The notes under the pieces were generated by a model. It saw only the letters and a list, made by a program, of their open reading frames with translations. It was not told where the DNA came from and made no database searches. Made by a program: the position numbers and the translations under genes. A stretch of DNA of 64,000 nucleotides from Naegleria lovaniensis (taxonomy: Eukaryota; Heterolobosea; Eutetramitea; Acrasida; Naegleriidae): NCBI RefSeq assembly GCF_003324165.1, contig NW_025407831.1, positions 682,001-746,000 of the forward strand, in the 5' to 3' direction. Below are positions 1 through 9,737 of the stretch, piece after piece (the first letter of the stretch is position 1; each line of letters starts with the position of its first letter).

Positions 1-270
1 TATGAGATTGCAAAGAAAACAAGAAGTTCGTTAACCACACGGGGTGAACCTGATTCCATTTTTCGCTCAACATTTTCATGTAATATTATTAATGACCTCA
101 TTCTTGTGCAATAAACAGTGACAACCGTTCTTCCTACGCTCTTGAAGTGTCCTCTAGGAAAATTTGCAGTGTCCTTAACGCACCTTTTTAAGTTCGCCTT
201 GTGGCCGCACGTTGAATGAAAATCACAGTACAGGTTACATCGAATTCCACTAGATTTATTTAATGCTCTA

Positions 271-1230
271 TTACTCCTTTTGTGGAGGATTGTTGAGCTT
301 TTCCTTTGTCTTTTCCTTTTGTGCAATCATCTTACTAATCTTGTCACTGCCAATTCTATGCAACTTCTTCCTTCTCCACAATACTTTGAATTCATTGCCA
401 AACCAATCACTGCAGCCTCCTCTGTAGTTAATGGTATTTTCAAAACCCATATCCTGTAACATGAGACATGCAGCCTCGCTCTCAGCAGGAGTGTCGCTAT
501 AGCAAATAATGTTGGTATAAGCTTCTGGCAATGGGGCGTTATATCTCTTGTTGAATACTTCAGCCTTCAATGCAAAACAACCTTCCTTGATTTCTGTGAA
601 TGGAATATTCACAGCTCCTGGAATCATATAATCCAAAGCACGGAATGCAGAACGAACATCCACAACCAAATAATGATAGACATCTCTTGGTTTTTTCATA
701 ATTTCTTCCAATTCTGGTTTAGTAATGACTGGAGAAATTCTATCAGCAAAGTAAGGAACCATGTCAAACACGCAAGGAATATCAGCAATTTTCTTTCCTT
801 GCACTGAATTTCTAAAGTATGGTGGTTCTCTCTCCTCTTCCCACATCAAGTCATATTCTCTTCTGTAGGTACGTTTGTTGGATTCGAGTTGTGCCAAACG
901 TTGAGCCTCCTCAACATCAAAATCAATAGCAACATCCTCGGTAGTTCCCGTATATTGTTTTAATTTGCTCATAATACGTTCTGAAATTTCATCTTCATTA
1001 TAATTCTTGTTTGTTATGGTTGTTGAGGACATCATCTCTTCCTCTTCTTCATCATTACCTCTTCTATTTTCACGGCTTGCTACATTGCTGTGGAAATTAG
1101 CTCCCGTATGAATATAACAATTCAACAAAATGGCTGCTGCGTGTGATGAAGATAAATGATTTGATGCCGTATGATGATGAGCGGCCCGCTTGGCGCTCGT
1201 GATGGCAAGCCTTCTGAATTGTTGCATCAT
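271..1230 (-). CDS. Rhodanese-like domain protein, probably mitochondrial
   Basis: Predicted 319-residue protein. The N-terminus (QFRRLAITSAKRAAHHHTA) is basic and rich in Ala, Ser and His, as in mitochondrial targeting peptides. The C-terminal half is a single rhodanese-like domain (about residues 145-290), with VVDVRSAFRALDYMIPGA and a candidate persulfide-carrying Cys at about residue 243 in ICYSDTPAES, followed by NYRGGCSDWFG. Rhodaneses move sulfane sulfur or act as sulfur-binding modules; the substrate here is unknown. The active-site loop is longer and less basic than the classical CRxGxR loop, so catalysis is uncertain. I start at the ATG pair at 1225-1230; the frame stays open to 1341 but has no further ATG. 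It is divergent from the gene at 1500, with a 269-bp shared upstream region. The domain call is firm, the targeting call is inference. Confidence 0.75.
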   Translation of the reverse strand: MMQQFRRLAITSAKRAAHHHTASNHLSSSHAAAILLNCYIHTGANFHSNVASRENRRGNDEEEEEMMSSTTITNKNYNEDEISERIMSKLKQYTGTTEDVAIDFDVEEAQRLAQLESNKRTYRREYDLMWEEEREPPYFRNSVQGKKIADIPCVFDMVPYFADRISPVITKPELEEIMKKPRDVYHYLVVDVRSAFRALDYMIPGAVNIPFTEIKEGCFALKAEVFNKRYNAPLPEAYTNIICYSDTPAESEAACLMLQDMGFENTINYRGGCSDWFGNEFKVLWRRKKLHRIGSDKISKMIAQKEKTKEKLNNPPQKE

Positions 1231-1499
1231 TTTTGAAATATTTTTTAAAAAAAAATTAGTTTTGTTGTTGTTTGAGGCTTTTGGAATTGAATTTATTGTA
1301 CGGGGAGATTTGTTGTTGTATGTTTGTAAGGAAGCGTTCAAGAGTAGTTGAATAGGATATCGGATTGATAAGATGATATATGATCGTATTGAACCTATAT
1401 ATTTTTAAAAGAATTGAAGTTGAAACAAAATTAACAATTTTTCATCTACTAAAAACGTTATTGACCTAACCCTTTTCGAATTGTTGAAAACAGTCCATT

Positions 1500-2120
1500 A
1501 TGCCAATTCCAGAACAATCTATTTCTCCCGAGCTGAATATTCATCATCACAAAAACAAATCCCGAGAAGTGAGTCATCATTACGAAGATACTCGTCCTCA
1601 TTCCACTACTACTGAATCAGAAATCTCGGCACGACCACATCATTCCATCAAGGAAATGATTAATCCCACATTGAGGGAGGCCCTAGAAGCGTTAACTTTG
1701 AATTTACAAACATTTATGAAATATCTGGATTATCATGAGAAGAAGAATGGCCAGAATGCAATTTTTGGAATCTCAACTCCTCTCAATACTGCCTCAACGA
1801 ATAATAGTGTCTCAATTTCAATGGGAACCATTGAGAAAACGAATGCAGTGCCATCCTCAGCGAATTATGAGTATCTTCAAATAGATCCTCAATGCATTGG
1901 AGATGATGAGATTATTCTCACTGAAAAAGAATACATGCAATTAGAGGAAATTTATTTAAATCCAATTAAATACCTCTCGGATACTTTGAAAATATTGAAT
2001 GAAAGGAATCAACATGAAGATGAATATCGTGACAATATTACTCCAACACCTAACTCTTCCATGCTACAGAGTCCTGTCATCATTCAAGGAAGAGCTCGAA
2101 AACGAAATTACAATAATTAG
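1500..2120 (+). CDS. Dpy-30-motif-like protein (tentative)
   Basis: Single-exon frame of 206 residues, with a His- and Ser-rich N-terminus and a basic C-terminus (GRARKRNYNN). Residues about 53-80 (INPTLREALEALTLNLQTFM and following) resemble the Dpy-30 helix pair, whose family pattern is roughly VxPxLxxALxxLxxxRPxxPxxFLAxYLL. A second segment at about 160-178 (NPIKYLSDTLKILNERN) also looks like the second helix of such a motif. Dpy-30 proteins dimerise and dock onto COMPASS methyltransferase or dynein/radial-spoke partners. The Pro after the first helix is absent, so this is a weak match. It lies head to head with the rhodanese gene and 133 bp upstream of the CDGSH gene. It could equally be an unrelated helical protein. 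Confidence 0.45.
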   Translation: MPIPEQSISPELNIHHHKNKSREVSHHYEDTRPHSTTTESEISARPHHSIKEMINPTLREALEALTLNLQTFMKYLDYHEKKNGQNAIFGISTPLNTASTNNSVSISMGTIEKTNAVPSSANYEYLQIDPQCIGDDEIILTEKEYMQLEEIYLNPIKYLSDTLKILNERNQHEDEYRDNITPTPNSSMLQSPVIIQGRARKRNYNN

Positions 2121-2253
2121 TAAATCTATGTAAATAATCACATTGTTAAAACATTAATTTTTATTGGCGTTTCAATACAAATTGACATGGAGCACCCTTT
2201 TGGGATCGAATTTGTTCCTGTTCGACCGATTTCTCTCTTCACTCCCAAAAAAA

Positions 2254-2948
2254 ATGTTTAGAGGAAGATTTATTGCAACACTCCGATTGATGAATAGTCA
2301 CCAATCGAACAACAGTACTGTTGTGAATGACTTGTCTCGGAAACTACCCGTGGTTGCCCAAGCAGGGCCCTATAAAGTCACTTTGGAAGAAGGAAAGAGA
2401 TATTCATGGTGTACATGTGGCCTCTCGGAGAAGCAACCATTTTGTGATGGCAAGTAAGTGATCGTTCACACTATTGCCATTCGTGACCATTTGTAAATAT
2501 TATGAAATCATGGATGTAATTGAATTTTCTTTGTGTGTGTGATTGATACAATGTTATTATCATGACAATGAACATGATTTTTCAATTTATTTTGCTTTGG
2601 TGATGGAAATTGACATGTAAAAAACATCATTGATAAAACTATTGCCCATTTCAACAGGCATAAAGGAAGCGGTATGAAGGTATGCAACCAATTGTGATCA
2701 CAAGGTATTTGATTCGACATGTTTGTCATTTCCTTAATATTTATTTCTTATATTTTGCTGCTTTAATTGTAATCTTTCGGAAATAGTCACTCAAATTTGA
2801 GGCAACTCCAGAAATGTGCAAAGAAGAAGTTTATTTATGTGGATGTAAACAAACTGCAAATCCTCCATTCTGCGATGGAAGTCATTCCAAGTGTGAGGTC
2901 ACTGGCACTTCGCCAAGCAGTACTCAAACCGATCATAACAACCATTAA
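2254..2948 (+). CDS. Two-CDGSH iron-sulfur protein, CISD3/MiNT type
   Basis: Three exons: 2254-2453, 2658-2679 and 2787-2948, all with GT-AG borders and continuous frame, giving 127 residues, the same length as human CISD3. Two CDGSH modules each supply three Cys and one His for a 2Fe-2S cluster: C53, C55, C64, H68 (CTCGLSEKQPFCDGKH) and C92, C94, C103, H107 (CGCKQTANPPFCDGSH). The N-terminus (MFRGRFIATLRLMNSHQ) is basic and amphipathic, as expected for the mitochondrial matrix. The middle exon is only 22 nt and provides the first cluster His. I start at the ATG at 2254; the open frame upstream has no ATG. Convergent with the AlkB-like gene. Identification is strong; intron 1 is about 204 nt and intron 2 about 107 nt. 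Confidence 0.88.
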
Positions 2949-3150
2949 GGTGAAACCAAACATGACATCATTATGAAGAATATTTCACTAAAATCCAATT
3001 TCCATTCACTCATGCTAAGCTTTTAACAACAACATAAATCAATATTCCAATCGAAATATTCAATGAATAATCAATATCCTTGAGACTATTACTACAAAAT
3101 ATTGTGACAATAATTTCAAGGTCAGACCTTCTCTCATCGAATGGAGCATT

Positions 3151-3951
3151 CTAATCTTGATACCAAAACACCACTGAAAACCTCTCTGCATGATCAAGAT
3201 TTGGATTTCTTTTCTGTATTTCATTGCGAATACCATGCACATACTTGTATCGAATGTCATCGGCCAAAATGATTAGAGATCCATTCGGAAGATAGACCCT
3301 TAACTCATCGGGACATTCCTGCACCTGTTCAATGGTATAATTTGAGGGTGGATCCAACAAGAAACTCATGGTAGCATCATTACCAAATGAGAGCATTCCG
3401 ATGGTTGGACCTAAACCTCTGCTATCAATATGAAGAGGACATCCACTTTTTTCAACATGTTGATAATGATTGAATTGAATGGTATTAGGAATGATATTTG
3501 GTGTTTTAGCCTTCTCTAAATCTTGCAAAGACATGACTGTGCGGAATGAAGCATCACGAGTTCGTTTGTAAAAGTAAGGTGCCAATGATTGAATGTATGA
3601 ATACAAGGTTGGAAAGTACAACTCGGCACAATGTTTTACTTGAGCTTCGGAATGAACATTGAAAATGGATCGTTTCAGAGAAGGATTGGCAATAAAAGGT
3701 TGATGTTGATACAAGGTTTTCAATTCATGCCAAATCGTGTTCAAGTGATTGGGATCGGAAATGAAACTGGGATGGTAGAATGCAGTTGGAGGTACTTCAT
3801 GGAGGGACGGGTTGAGAATGGAAGCAGCTTGCATTGGGTGAGAGCCATATGATGATGACGACAATGCAGAAAGTGATGAGAGTTGCAATTTTGAAAGTTT
3901 CGGAAACGAAGAGGAGGTTGATGAGAAAATTTTGCCGAGTGTTTGATTCAT
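3151..3951 (-). CDS. AlkB-like 2-oxoglutarate/Fe(II) dioxygenase
   Basis: 266-residue protein from the ATG at 3949-3951. The C-terminal half has the AlkB jelly-roll signature: Fe ligands H174 and D176 in PLHIDSRGLGPTIGMLSF, the distal His239 in RYKYVHGI, and the 2-oxoglutarate-binding Arg257 in RFSVVFW. The strand LPNGSLIILADDIRYKYVHG is typical of the family. These enzymes oxidatively remove methyl groups from nucleic acid or protein, or act in mitochondrial fatty-acid metabolism (ALKBH7). The second Arg of the usual RxxxxxR motif, which contacts alkylated bases in DNA-repair members, is Trp here, so base repair is less likely. The Ser-rich N-terminus may be a targeting peptide. Specific subfamily not assigned. 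Confidence 0.8.
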   Translation of the reverse strand: MNQTLGKIFSSTSSSFPKLSKLQLSSLSALSSSSYGSHPMQAASILNPSLHEVPPTAFYHPSFISDPNHLNTIWHELKTLYQHQPFIANPSLKRSIFNVHSEAQVKHCAELYFPTLYSYIQSLAPYFYKRTRDASFRTVMSLQDLEKAKTPNIIPNTIQFNHYQHVEKSGCPLHIDSRGLGPTIGMLSFGNDATMSFLLDPPSNYTIEQVQECPDELRVYLPNGSLIILADDIRYKYVHGIRNEIQKRNPNLDHAERFSVVFWYQD

Positions 3952-4054
3952 TTTTCTTCTTGTTCTATTGTCCACAATTTCAAAGGTGAGCTTGAATCTA
4001 CACACAAATGTCACGATTTTTGAATATTATTGTTTATTTATTTTAGAATAGTGT

Positions 4055-4669
4055 TTAATAGCCTAATTCAGCCAACTTCTTCACAACATTTTGGAATTCA
4101 GTGTTTCCACTCAATTGAGAGACAGCTTCAGCCTTGAGTTTATCGAGGGCCTTCACTTCAGAAACATATTGTTGGTTTTGTTGCTTTCTTTGCTCTTCGA
4201 ACTTAACAACAACATCGTGATACTTCCAACCCATTCTCTTCAACAAATCTCCGAGTCTTGTAACAGGAGAAGATGGCTTGAGGATGGTAACAGCGAGAGC
4301 AGCTGGGCAGACGTGTCTCTTAACTTGGTTGTATTGAGATGGGACACCATCGTAGAGTTCCAATCTGGCCAAAGCTTCTCTTCCTCTTTCAGTCTTTCTT
4401 GGGACCATAGCTCTAATGACCTTGAAGAGATGTTGAGATGGAGCTCTGTGGTGGAATGGACCCTTTCTTGGGTTGGTGTTCATTCTCTTTCTCAAGTATG
4501 ATTCATAGGCAACCTTGTTTCTCTTCATCTTTCCTTGCAAGAGGAGTTCTTCACATCTGACGACAACAACCTTCTTTCCAGCCAAGATTTCCTTTGAAAC
4601 GTTGGCAGCAAGACGACCAAGAATGTGGCCCTTACCGTCGAGCACGATTGTTCTGTTTTGGGTCGACAT
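4055..4669 (-). CDS. RPL13A: 60S ribosomal protein uL13 (RPL13A)
   Basis: Full-length 204-residue uL13, matching the usual eukaryotic length of about 203. The start MSTQNRTIVLDGKGHILGRL is at the expected place, and the conserved core includes NPRKGPFHHRAPSQ, IRAMVPRKTERG and LYDGVPSQYNQVKR. It is a structural protein of the large ribosomal subunit in the cytosol. Intronless. It has a 352-bp region to the divergent F-box gene at 5022, and its stop lies 103 bp from the 5' end of the AlkB-like gene on the same strand. Strong pyrimidine- and A-rich runs precede the ATG, as for other genes here. Confidence 0.96.
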   Translation of the reverse strand: MSTQNRTIVLDGKGHILGRLAANVSKEILAGKKVVVVRCEELLLQGKMKRNKVAYESYLRKRMNTNPRKGPFHHRAPSQHLFKVIRAMVPRKTERGREALARLELYDGVPSQYNQVKRHVCPAALAVTILKPSSPVTRLGDLLKRMGWKYHDVVVKFEEQRKQQNQQYVSEVKALDKLKAEAVSQLSGNTEFQNVVKKLAELGY

Positions 4670-5021
4670 TATTGATGGTGTGAGTTTAGTTTCGACGTAT
4701 TTTTTTTCAACAAATTTTTTAAAATTTTTTAGTCAACCAAAGTTTACAATGAAAAAAATGGCCAAAGCTTTTGGCTCCGTATGAGCTTGGACAATGGAGA
4801 AAGTCATCTTGAATTGCTCAAGAACCCATGAAATACCAGTGGGTTCTCAATTATTAGTTCACTGTTCACTGTTTCAATTATTATGGTGATGATAATACTT
4901 TTTCTTCTCACCTCCAAATAATTAAGAAAAAATTGATGATGGGTCCAATACGATGAATACATAACACAACAAACGCTGGCATCACGAGTCATAAACGTTC
5001 ATCTTCAATGAAAAAAGAAAA
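4670..5021. promoter_or_regulatory. Divergent intergenic region with a 5-codon upstream ORF
   Basis: 352 bp between RPL13A and the F-box gene at 5022. It is AT-rich with T runs just upstream of the RPL13A ATG. On the plus strand, an ATG at 5008 opens a short frame (Met-Lys-Lys-Glu-Lys) whose TGA at 5023-5025 overlaps the next gene's ATG at 5022-5024 as ATGA. No RNA gene seen. Confidence 0.4.
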
Positions 5022-7469
5022 ATGAAACTGCATGATCTGCCCGATGAAATCCTTCATCATATCGGAAGCTTTATCATTGCCAATGATGATACTCTTTTTC
5101 GTTCCTACTATGGAGAGTTTATTAGGTTCAGCATGAATGAGTCTTTCACTTGCCCAAGGAATCGCTTGCTTTTGAGTGCACCTCGCTTCTACTTGTGTGT
5201 GTTGGGCCGCATGAATAGAAACATGTATGATCGGGTCCGAAGAGGAAATCAACAAGATGGCTTCTTTTGGAGGAATAATTTGTTTGTATGGCGTGCTGTT
5301 AGCAGCCAGTGTAACTTTGGCAGAACGAGAGGGCATTGGCTTTATGAGAAAAGTAATGATGACTCGGAGGAAGATGAAGACGATGAAGAAACACAAAACG
5401 TGGATGATCAACTCGACCCTATTCATTCCAAAGAACTCAGCCATGCAATGACTTTTGGAGCTGAAGCTAGTTCTCACTTTTTATTACTGAACTCTCAGTG
5501 TCAATTTCGAAAAGTGTTCATTCAGGGTCATGCAGCGTTTTTCAATGCCCTCTTCGAGCAGACAACACAAATGATGAATTCAGGACAGAAAATGCAAGTT
5601 ACAAGTCAACCTTTGCCAAGCATGACACCAACCCATTTTCCATTCCAATACTTGCATGAATTATATTTGGATACTGATGTTATGAATTTGCGTGCTCTCT
5701 TTGATATGATTGTGAAAGCATCATGTTACTCCCTTAACCGACTTCATATCATGGCTAGACGCTATTCCAATTCACAAGAGGAATATCAGCAATTAACTCA
5801 ACACACCAACACCTCTTCAAATCACAACACCCACTTACCTCTTACTGCTCTTAGAATTCTATGTTATGACTATGGCTTCAACGTCCAAGCAACACACAAA
5901 GCCCAATCTGAAATATTATTCCAAGTATTAGAACAATTTCTTCCGTATTTAACAAATTTACAAGAAATTTACTTGCCATTTTGGTCTCCTAACATTTTGC
6001 AACTCATTGCAACCTCGTGCTTTCAGGTAAAAGATTTGGTGTTACACAATGGAGCTTTAATGAATGGATCCTATGACGAGGCGCTTGAGCTCATATGTCA
6101 GAACATTGTTGCACTAGAGCGATTTATTATTTGGAGAAGTGATTTAATCGGGTTCTATGTGGAAATTGGAGAGGTATTTTTCACTCGAATTTTAGATCAC
6201 TTTCGACATTCATTGAAAGAATTCTCAGTGGCAACCTCTCTGTCACGTCTTTCTTCATTGACTGAAACAGGCGAGCCTTCTACACGCACGCTAGCAATAC
6301 CTTCGCAATTGCACACACTTTTTATTGAAAATATTGAAGATCATTACTATAATTCTGGAACTCCTTTTGGAATCATGAATGTTTTGGCCAAAATTATCTC
6401 CAATGAAAACACAGTATCTCACAACCATTTAGAAAATATATCCATCAACTTGAGACACTACAGACTATCAAATTTAGATTTTATTACGAACAATGTGAAA
6501 TGCTTGCATCTCCATATTGAAAATACAATGGAGGTCATAACAGCGCTTTCCACTGAGAGGCCTCATTTATCCTCCCTAAGAGACCTCTTCATTAAGATCC
6601 ATTCCAATGATGAGTTTGAAAAATTAATTACAGCTCTAAAGACAAAATTTTTCTTGACTCTACGTAGGTTAGAGTTGTCAATAGAACCAACTTTGTATCA
6701 TGAAAAAATTGATCTATTCAGATTGATGAAAGAAGTGATTCAAATAGAAGCATTGGAGATTATCACTGAGCGACAAGTGGAGTATTCTCAACGATTTTCT
6801 CCCTTTTACCGATCGCAAGTGTCTTTAAACCATGTTCATAGAGCAATTCCAACAGGTGACTGGCAATGGGACGGGCATGGGTTGAGCAATGAACATCACT
6901 CCCCAATTTCCAACTTGAAAGAATTTTCCATATTTACAAGCTCTCTCACTCTCGTGAAAATTATTCCACAATTGCCCAAATTAACACGACTCTGCCTTCA
7001 GGTTACCGGTAATTTAGAAATTCAAATTTTTGATATGGCCTCAATAATTTCTTGCACGTTGCATGACCTCAAATATCTAAGAATTGAACTTCAAGGGATT
7101 AGTCATTCGTTATCCAAAAGTGGCCAAAAATATCCAATTTCTATCATGAACAATATTGAACAATGTGTGCTCAATGTTAGAAGTTTGTTTGCCAGTAACT
7201 ATGAAGATATTGTTGGAGCCATAGTGTTGTTTTACATTATCAGTTTTCGTGGACTATTTTCATTTTCGTGTTTATATAATGATGCTTTTGTTCAACCCTT
7301 GCTTGATCAGGCAAATCAATCAAATAACAGTGTTGAGGAGTTGTTGGAAATGTGTTTGGATAAAGTAATACAAGATTGCATTTTCGAGGAAAAATCAGAC
7401 CAAACATTTATGGCCAACCTGAAAGAGGCATTTATTAAGGAAATGATTGAAAAGGCAATTGAAAGATAA
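5022..7469 (+). CDS. F-box protein with long LRR-like C-terminal region
   Basis: 815-residue single-exon protein. Residues 3-17 (LHDLPDEILHHIGSFI) form the start of an F-box, the helix that docks onto Skp1 in SCF ubiquitin ligases. An acidic stretch (about 112-130, DDSEEDEDDEETQN) follows. The rest carries irregular leucine-rich segments such as LRRLELSIEPTLYHEKIDLF and LTRLCLQVTGNLEIQIFD, resembling the substrate-recognition solenoid of F-box/LRR proteins, although a clean repeat period is not obvious. Convergent with the DUF4116 gene, with only 77 bp between stops. Substrate unknown. F-box assignment is fairly firm, LRR assignment moderate. Confidence 0.7.
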   Translation: MKLHDLPDEILHHIGSFIIANDDTLFRSYYGEFIRFSMNESFTCPRNRLLLSAPRFYLCVLGRMNRNMYDRVRRGNQQDGFFWRNNLFVWRAVSSQCNFGRTRGHWLYEKSNDDSEEDEDDEETQNVDDQLDPIHSKELSHAMTFGAEASSHFLLLNSQCQFRKVFIQGHAAFFNALFEQTTQMMNSGQKMQVTSQPLPSMTPTHFPFQYLHELYLDTDVMNLRALFDMIVKASCYSLNRLHIMARRYSNSQEEYQQLTQHTNTSSNHNTHLPLTALRILCYDYGFNVQATHKAQSEILFQVLEQFLPYLTNLQEIYLPFWSPNILQLIATSCFQVKDLVLHNGALMNGSYDEALELICQNIVALERFIIWRSDLIGFYVEIGEVFFTRILDHFRHSLKEFSVATSLSRLSSLTETGEPSTRTLAIPSQLHTLFIENIEDHYYNSGTPFGIMNVLAKIISNENTVSHNHLENISINLRHYRLSNLDFITNNVKCLHLHIENTMEVITALSTERPHLSSLRDLFIKIHSNDEFEKLITALKTKFFLTLRRLELSIEPTLYHEKIDLFRLMKEVIQIEALEIITERQVEYSQRFSPFYRSQVSLNHVHRAIPTGDWQWDGHGLSNEHHSPISNLKEFSIFTSSLTLVKIIPQLPKLTRLCLQVTGNLEIQIFDMASIISCTLHDLKYLRIELQGISHSLSKSGQKYPISIMNNIEQCVLNVRSLFASNYEDIVGAIVLFYIISFRGLFSFSCLYNDAFVQPLLDQANQSNNSVEELLEMCLDKVIQDCIFEEKSDQTFMANLKEAFIKEMIEKAIER

Positions 7470-7546
7470 ATTATGTCCATTTGTAAATGTTGCTTGGTGT
7501 TTCCACTTTCATTGTGCATGATTGTTGCATGTACCATGAACATTTG

Positions 7547-9652
7547 TTAAATTTTGGTTCGTTTTGTTGAAATTTCCTCGTCAGTATCTTCACATATCTG
7601 AGTGTCGACGGGCTCGTTCAAATGTTCATGTTTTCGTTTCAGCGTATTACTATCATTAAAATCAAGTACTTCTTCTTGAACACTGCCACCCTCCTCCATT
7701 TCTTCGCCCTGTTCATCATATCTGTCGCCATCACTACTCGTTTCAGAGAATACTTCCCAATCGTCCTCATATCTCGTACTCCAGTACTCGAACCACTCGT
7801 TGAAATATTCTTCCTGTTTTTCATGGGCCAGTCTTTGCAATTTGTACGAACTTGTTTTCAATCTTTCCGAAACATAATGAATAGCACCCTCATTTTCATG
7901 AATAGCCAATAGTGCAATCTCTTCATTGTCTTGCAAGGTAGCTGACGCCCAATGAAGTGAAAGTCCATCATTGGCAAGTGCTGCCCTTACAACGTCCACA
8001 TCATTCTTCAATTCGTCACACGCTCCCTTCAAGCAATGTCCAGCCCTACGCACCGCTTCTAACACAAGTTCCTTATCATGTCGTAACAGATGAGAATTTT
8101 TAACATGGAGCAATACTTGAGGTTCTGTTTGAATGGCTTGTAATATCACTTGTCGATCGTCTCTGAGTGATTCACTTGCAAATTCGAGAGCATGGCCACA
8201 ATTTGCAACGGCATGCATGACAATTTCACGATCGTTTTGTAAATCATCACTGGCAAATTCGAGTGCAAGTCCATCATTTTTCACAGCTGTTAAAACTACT
8301 TGTGGATCATTTTGCAATTTAGCACATGTCCATCCTAATGCCAATCCATAGGTAGAAACTGCTTTCAAAACCACTTGACGATCATTTTGTAATTCTTCGG
8401 ACAGGTATTGTAGTGCCACTCCACAGCTTGTCACTGCTTGAAGTGCAATTTCCTGATCTTTCTTGAATTCTTCATCTGCATATTGAATAGCTTCTCCACA
8501 TTCTGAAACTACTCGTAACATAAAATCTCGATCGAAAAACAATTCATTTCCACAATAGTACAAGGCCTCTGGATTCTCTCGAATGGCTTCCATGACCACT
8601 TGCTCATCATTGATCAGTGTTTGACTTGCATAGCCCAATGCGAGGCCACAATTTTTAACGGCAGAAAGAACGAGTTCCTTATTGTTTTTTTCAGAGCCTT
8701 CACAAAAACATAATGCTTCTCCACAAGTTGTTAAAATTTTGGAATAGTCAAGATCACGGATATAAGTAAAGTTGTAATTGTTAAATAGAAAGTAACTGTC
8801 ATCTCTTGCAGCTAGCTCAATAATATCCATATCGTGACAAAACTCTTCTGGCAAGTATGTATAACAATCAGGATACGAACGAATGGCGTCCAAAATGGTT
8901 CTCTTTTCCATATTTTGAATATCTTGTGTAAAATTATCTAAAATGCATCCATAAAACTTGACTGCTCTTCGAAACGAGTGCGATCTCATGATGGGATAAT
9001 ATAAATCAAGTGGTAGATAGATTAAATCGAAAATTTCTGGAGCACTTCTCGATGCCATTTCGATCCATCTCAAACTAAGCTCAAAAGTGTCGTCGAGACA
9101 ATATCCATCATTCTTGATAGCCATTTCAATAAATTTATCACAAATAACTGCCGTGGTTACATGTTTCAATGCGTTTCCATCTTGATTGATAGCAGCCATA
9201 ATAATTTCAGCACTACGTAAAGTAGTATATTGTAAAGCTTGTCCGTTTTGTTTCACTGCTTGCATGACAATTTCATGATCATTACGTAAATCATCACTTG
9301 CATATGTTAATGCCAATCCATCAAATTGAACCATATTCAAAACGACATTTCGGTCTTGTTTATTTTCCTCACAGGCTTGTTTCAATAATTTACGATTATA
9401 TTTTCCCATGTGTAGCAATTTTAATTTTTCATTCAGGACATGTAAACGTTCGTTCCGAGTGGCTTCCATTTTGTATTTCAATTTTTGATAAATATTTTCA
9501 TGATGATGATGATGAGGAAGAATGGATTGTGGTGAATCTTTATGGATGAATGAAAATTCTAGAAATTTTACAACAACGACAACACATTCAGTTGTAATTC
9601 CGACTGGTTCATGAATGGAATTTTGAGAAACAGGAGCGAATTGTGAGATCAT
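7547..9652 (-). CDS. DUF4116 repeat protein
   Basis: 701 residues from the ATG at 9652; an in-frame ATG at 9469 (MEATRNERLHVLNEKL) is an alternative start just before the repeats. From about residue 80 to 640 it is a chain of about 16 helical repeats of about 24-25 residues, with consensus NDREVVLxAVKNxGxALxxAS, e.g. QNDREIVMHAVANCGHALEF. This is the DUF4116 family, common in protists such as Naegleria and in giant viruses; its molecular function is unknown. The C-terminal tail is acidic with a basic end (SNTLKRKHEHLNEPVD, STKRTKI). Intronless. The repeat identity is clear; the exact start is not. Confidence 0.8.
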   Translation of the reverse strand: MISQFAPVSQNSIHEPVGITTECVVVVVKFLEFSFIHKDSPQSILPHHHHHENIYQKLKYKMEATRNERLHVLNEKLKLLHMGKYNRKLLKQACEENKQDRNVVLNMVQFDGLALTYASDDLRNDHEIVMQAVKQNGQALQYTTLRSAEIIMAAINQDGNALKHVTTAVICDKFIEMAIKNDGYCLDDTFELSLRWIEMASRSAPEIFDLIYLPLDLYYPIMRSHSFRRAVKFYGCILDNFTQDIQNMEKRTILDAIRSYPDCYTYLPEEFCHDMDIIELAARDDSYFLFNNYNFTYIRDLDYSKILTTCGEALCFCEGSEKNNKELVLSAVKNCGLALGYASQTLINDEQVVMEAIRENPEALYYCGNELFFDRDFMLRVVSECGEAIQYADEEFKKDQEIALQAVTSCGVALQYLSEELQNDRQVVLKAVSTYGLALGWTCAKLQNDPQVVLTAVKNDGLALEFASDDLQNDREIVMHAVANCGHALEFASESLRDDRQVILQAIQTEPQVLLHVKNSHLLRHDKELVLEAVRRAGHCLKGACDELKNDVDVVRAALANDGLSLHWASATLQDNEEIALLAIHENEGAIHYVSERLKTSSYKLQRLAHEKQEEYFNEWFEYWSTRYEDDWEVFSETSSDGDRYDEQGEEMEEGGSVQEEVLDFNDSNTLKRKHEHLNEPVDTQICEDTDEEISTKRTKI

Positions 9653-9737
9653 TTTTTTTGGAATGTTCAATAATCTTAATGTTTACAATGCAAAATCGTT
9701 CCCAGGCAAAAATAAGTGATTGCGTTCATAGGTTCGT

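Noticed and set aside
7316-7543. Frames antisense to long genes (for example 7316-7543, 8133-8351, 15420-15701, 26703-27375)
   Set aside because: They mirror repeats or conserved codons of the genes on the opposite strand and have no independent support.
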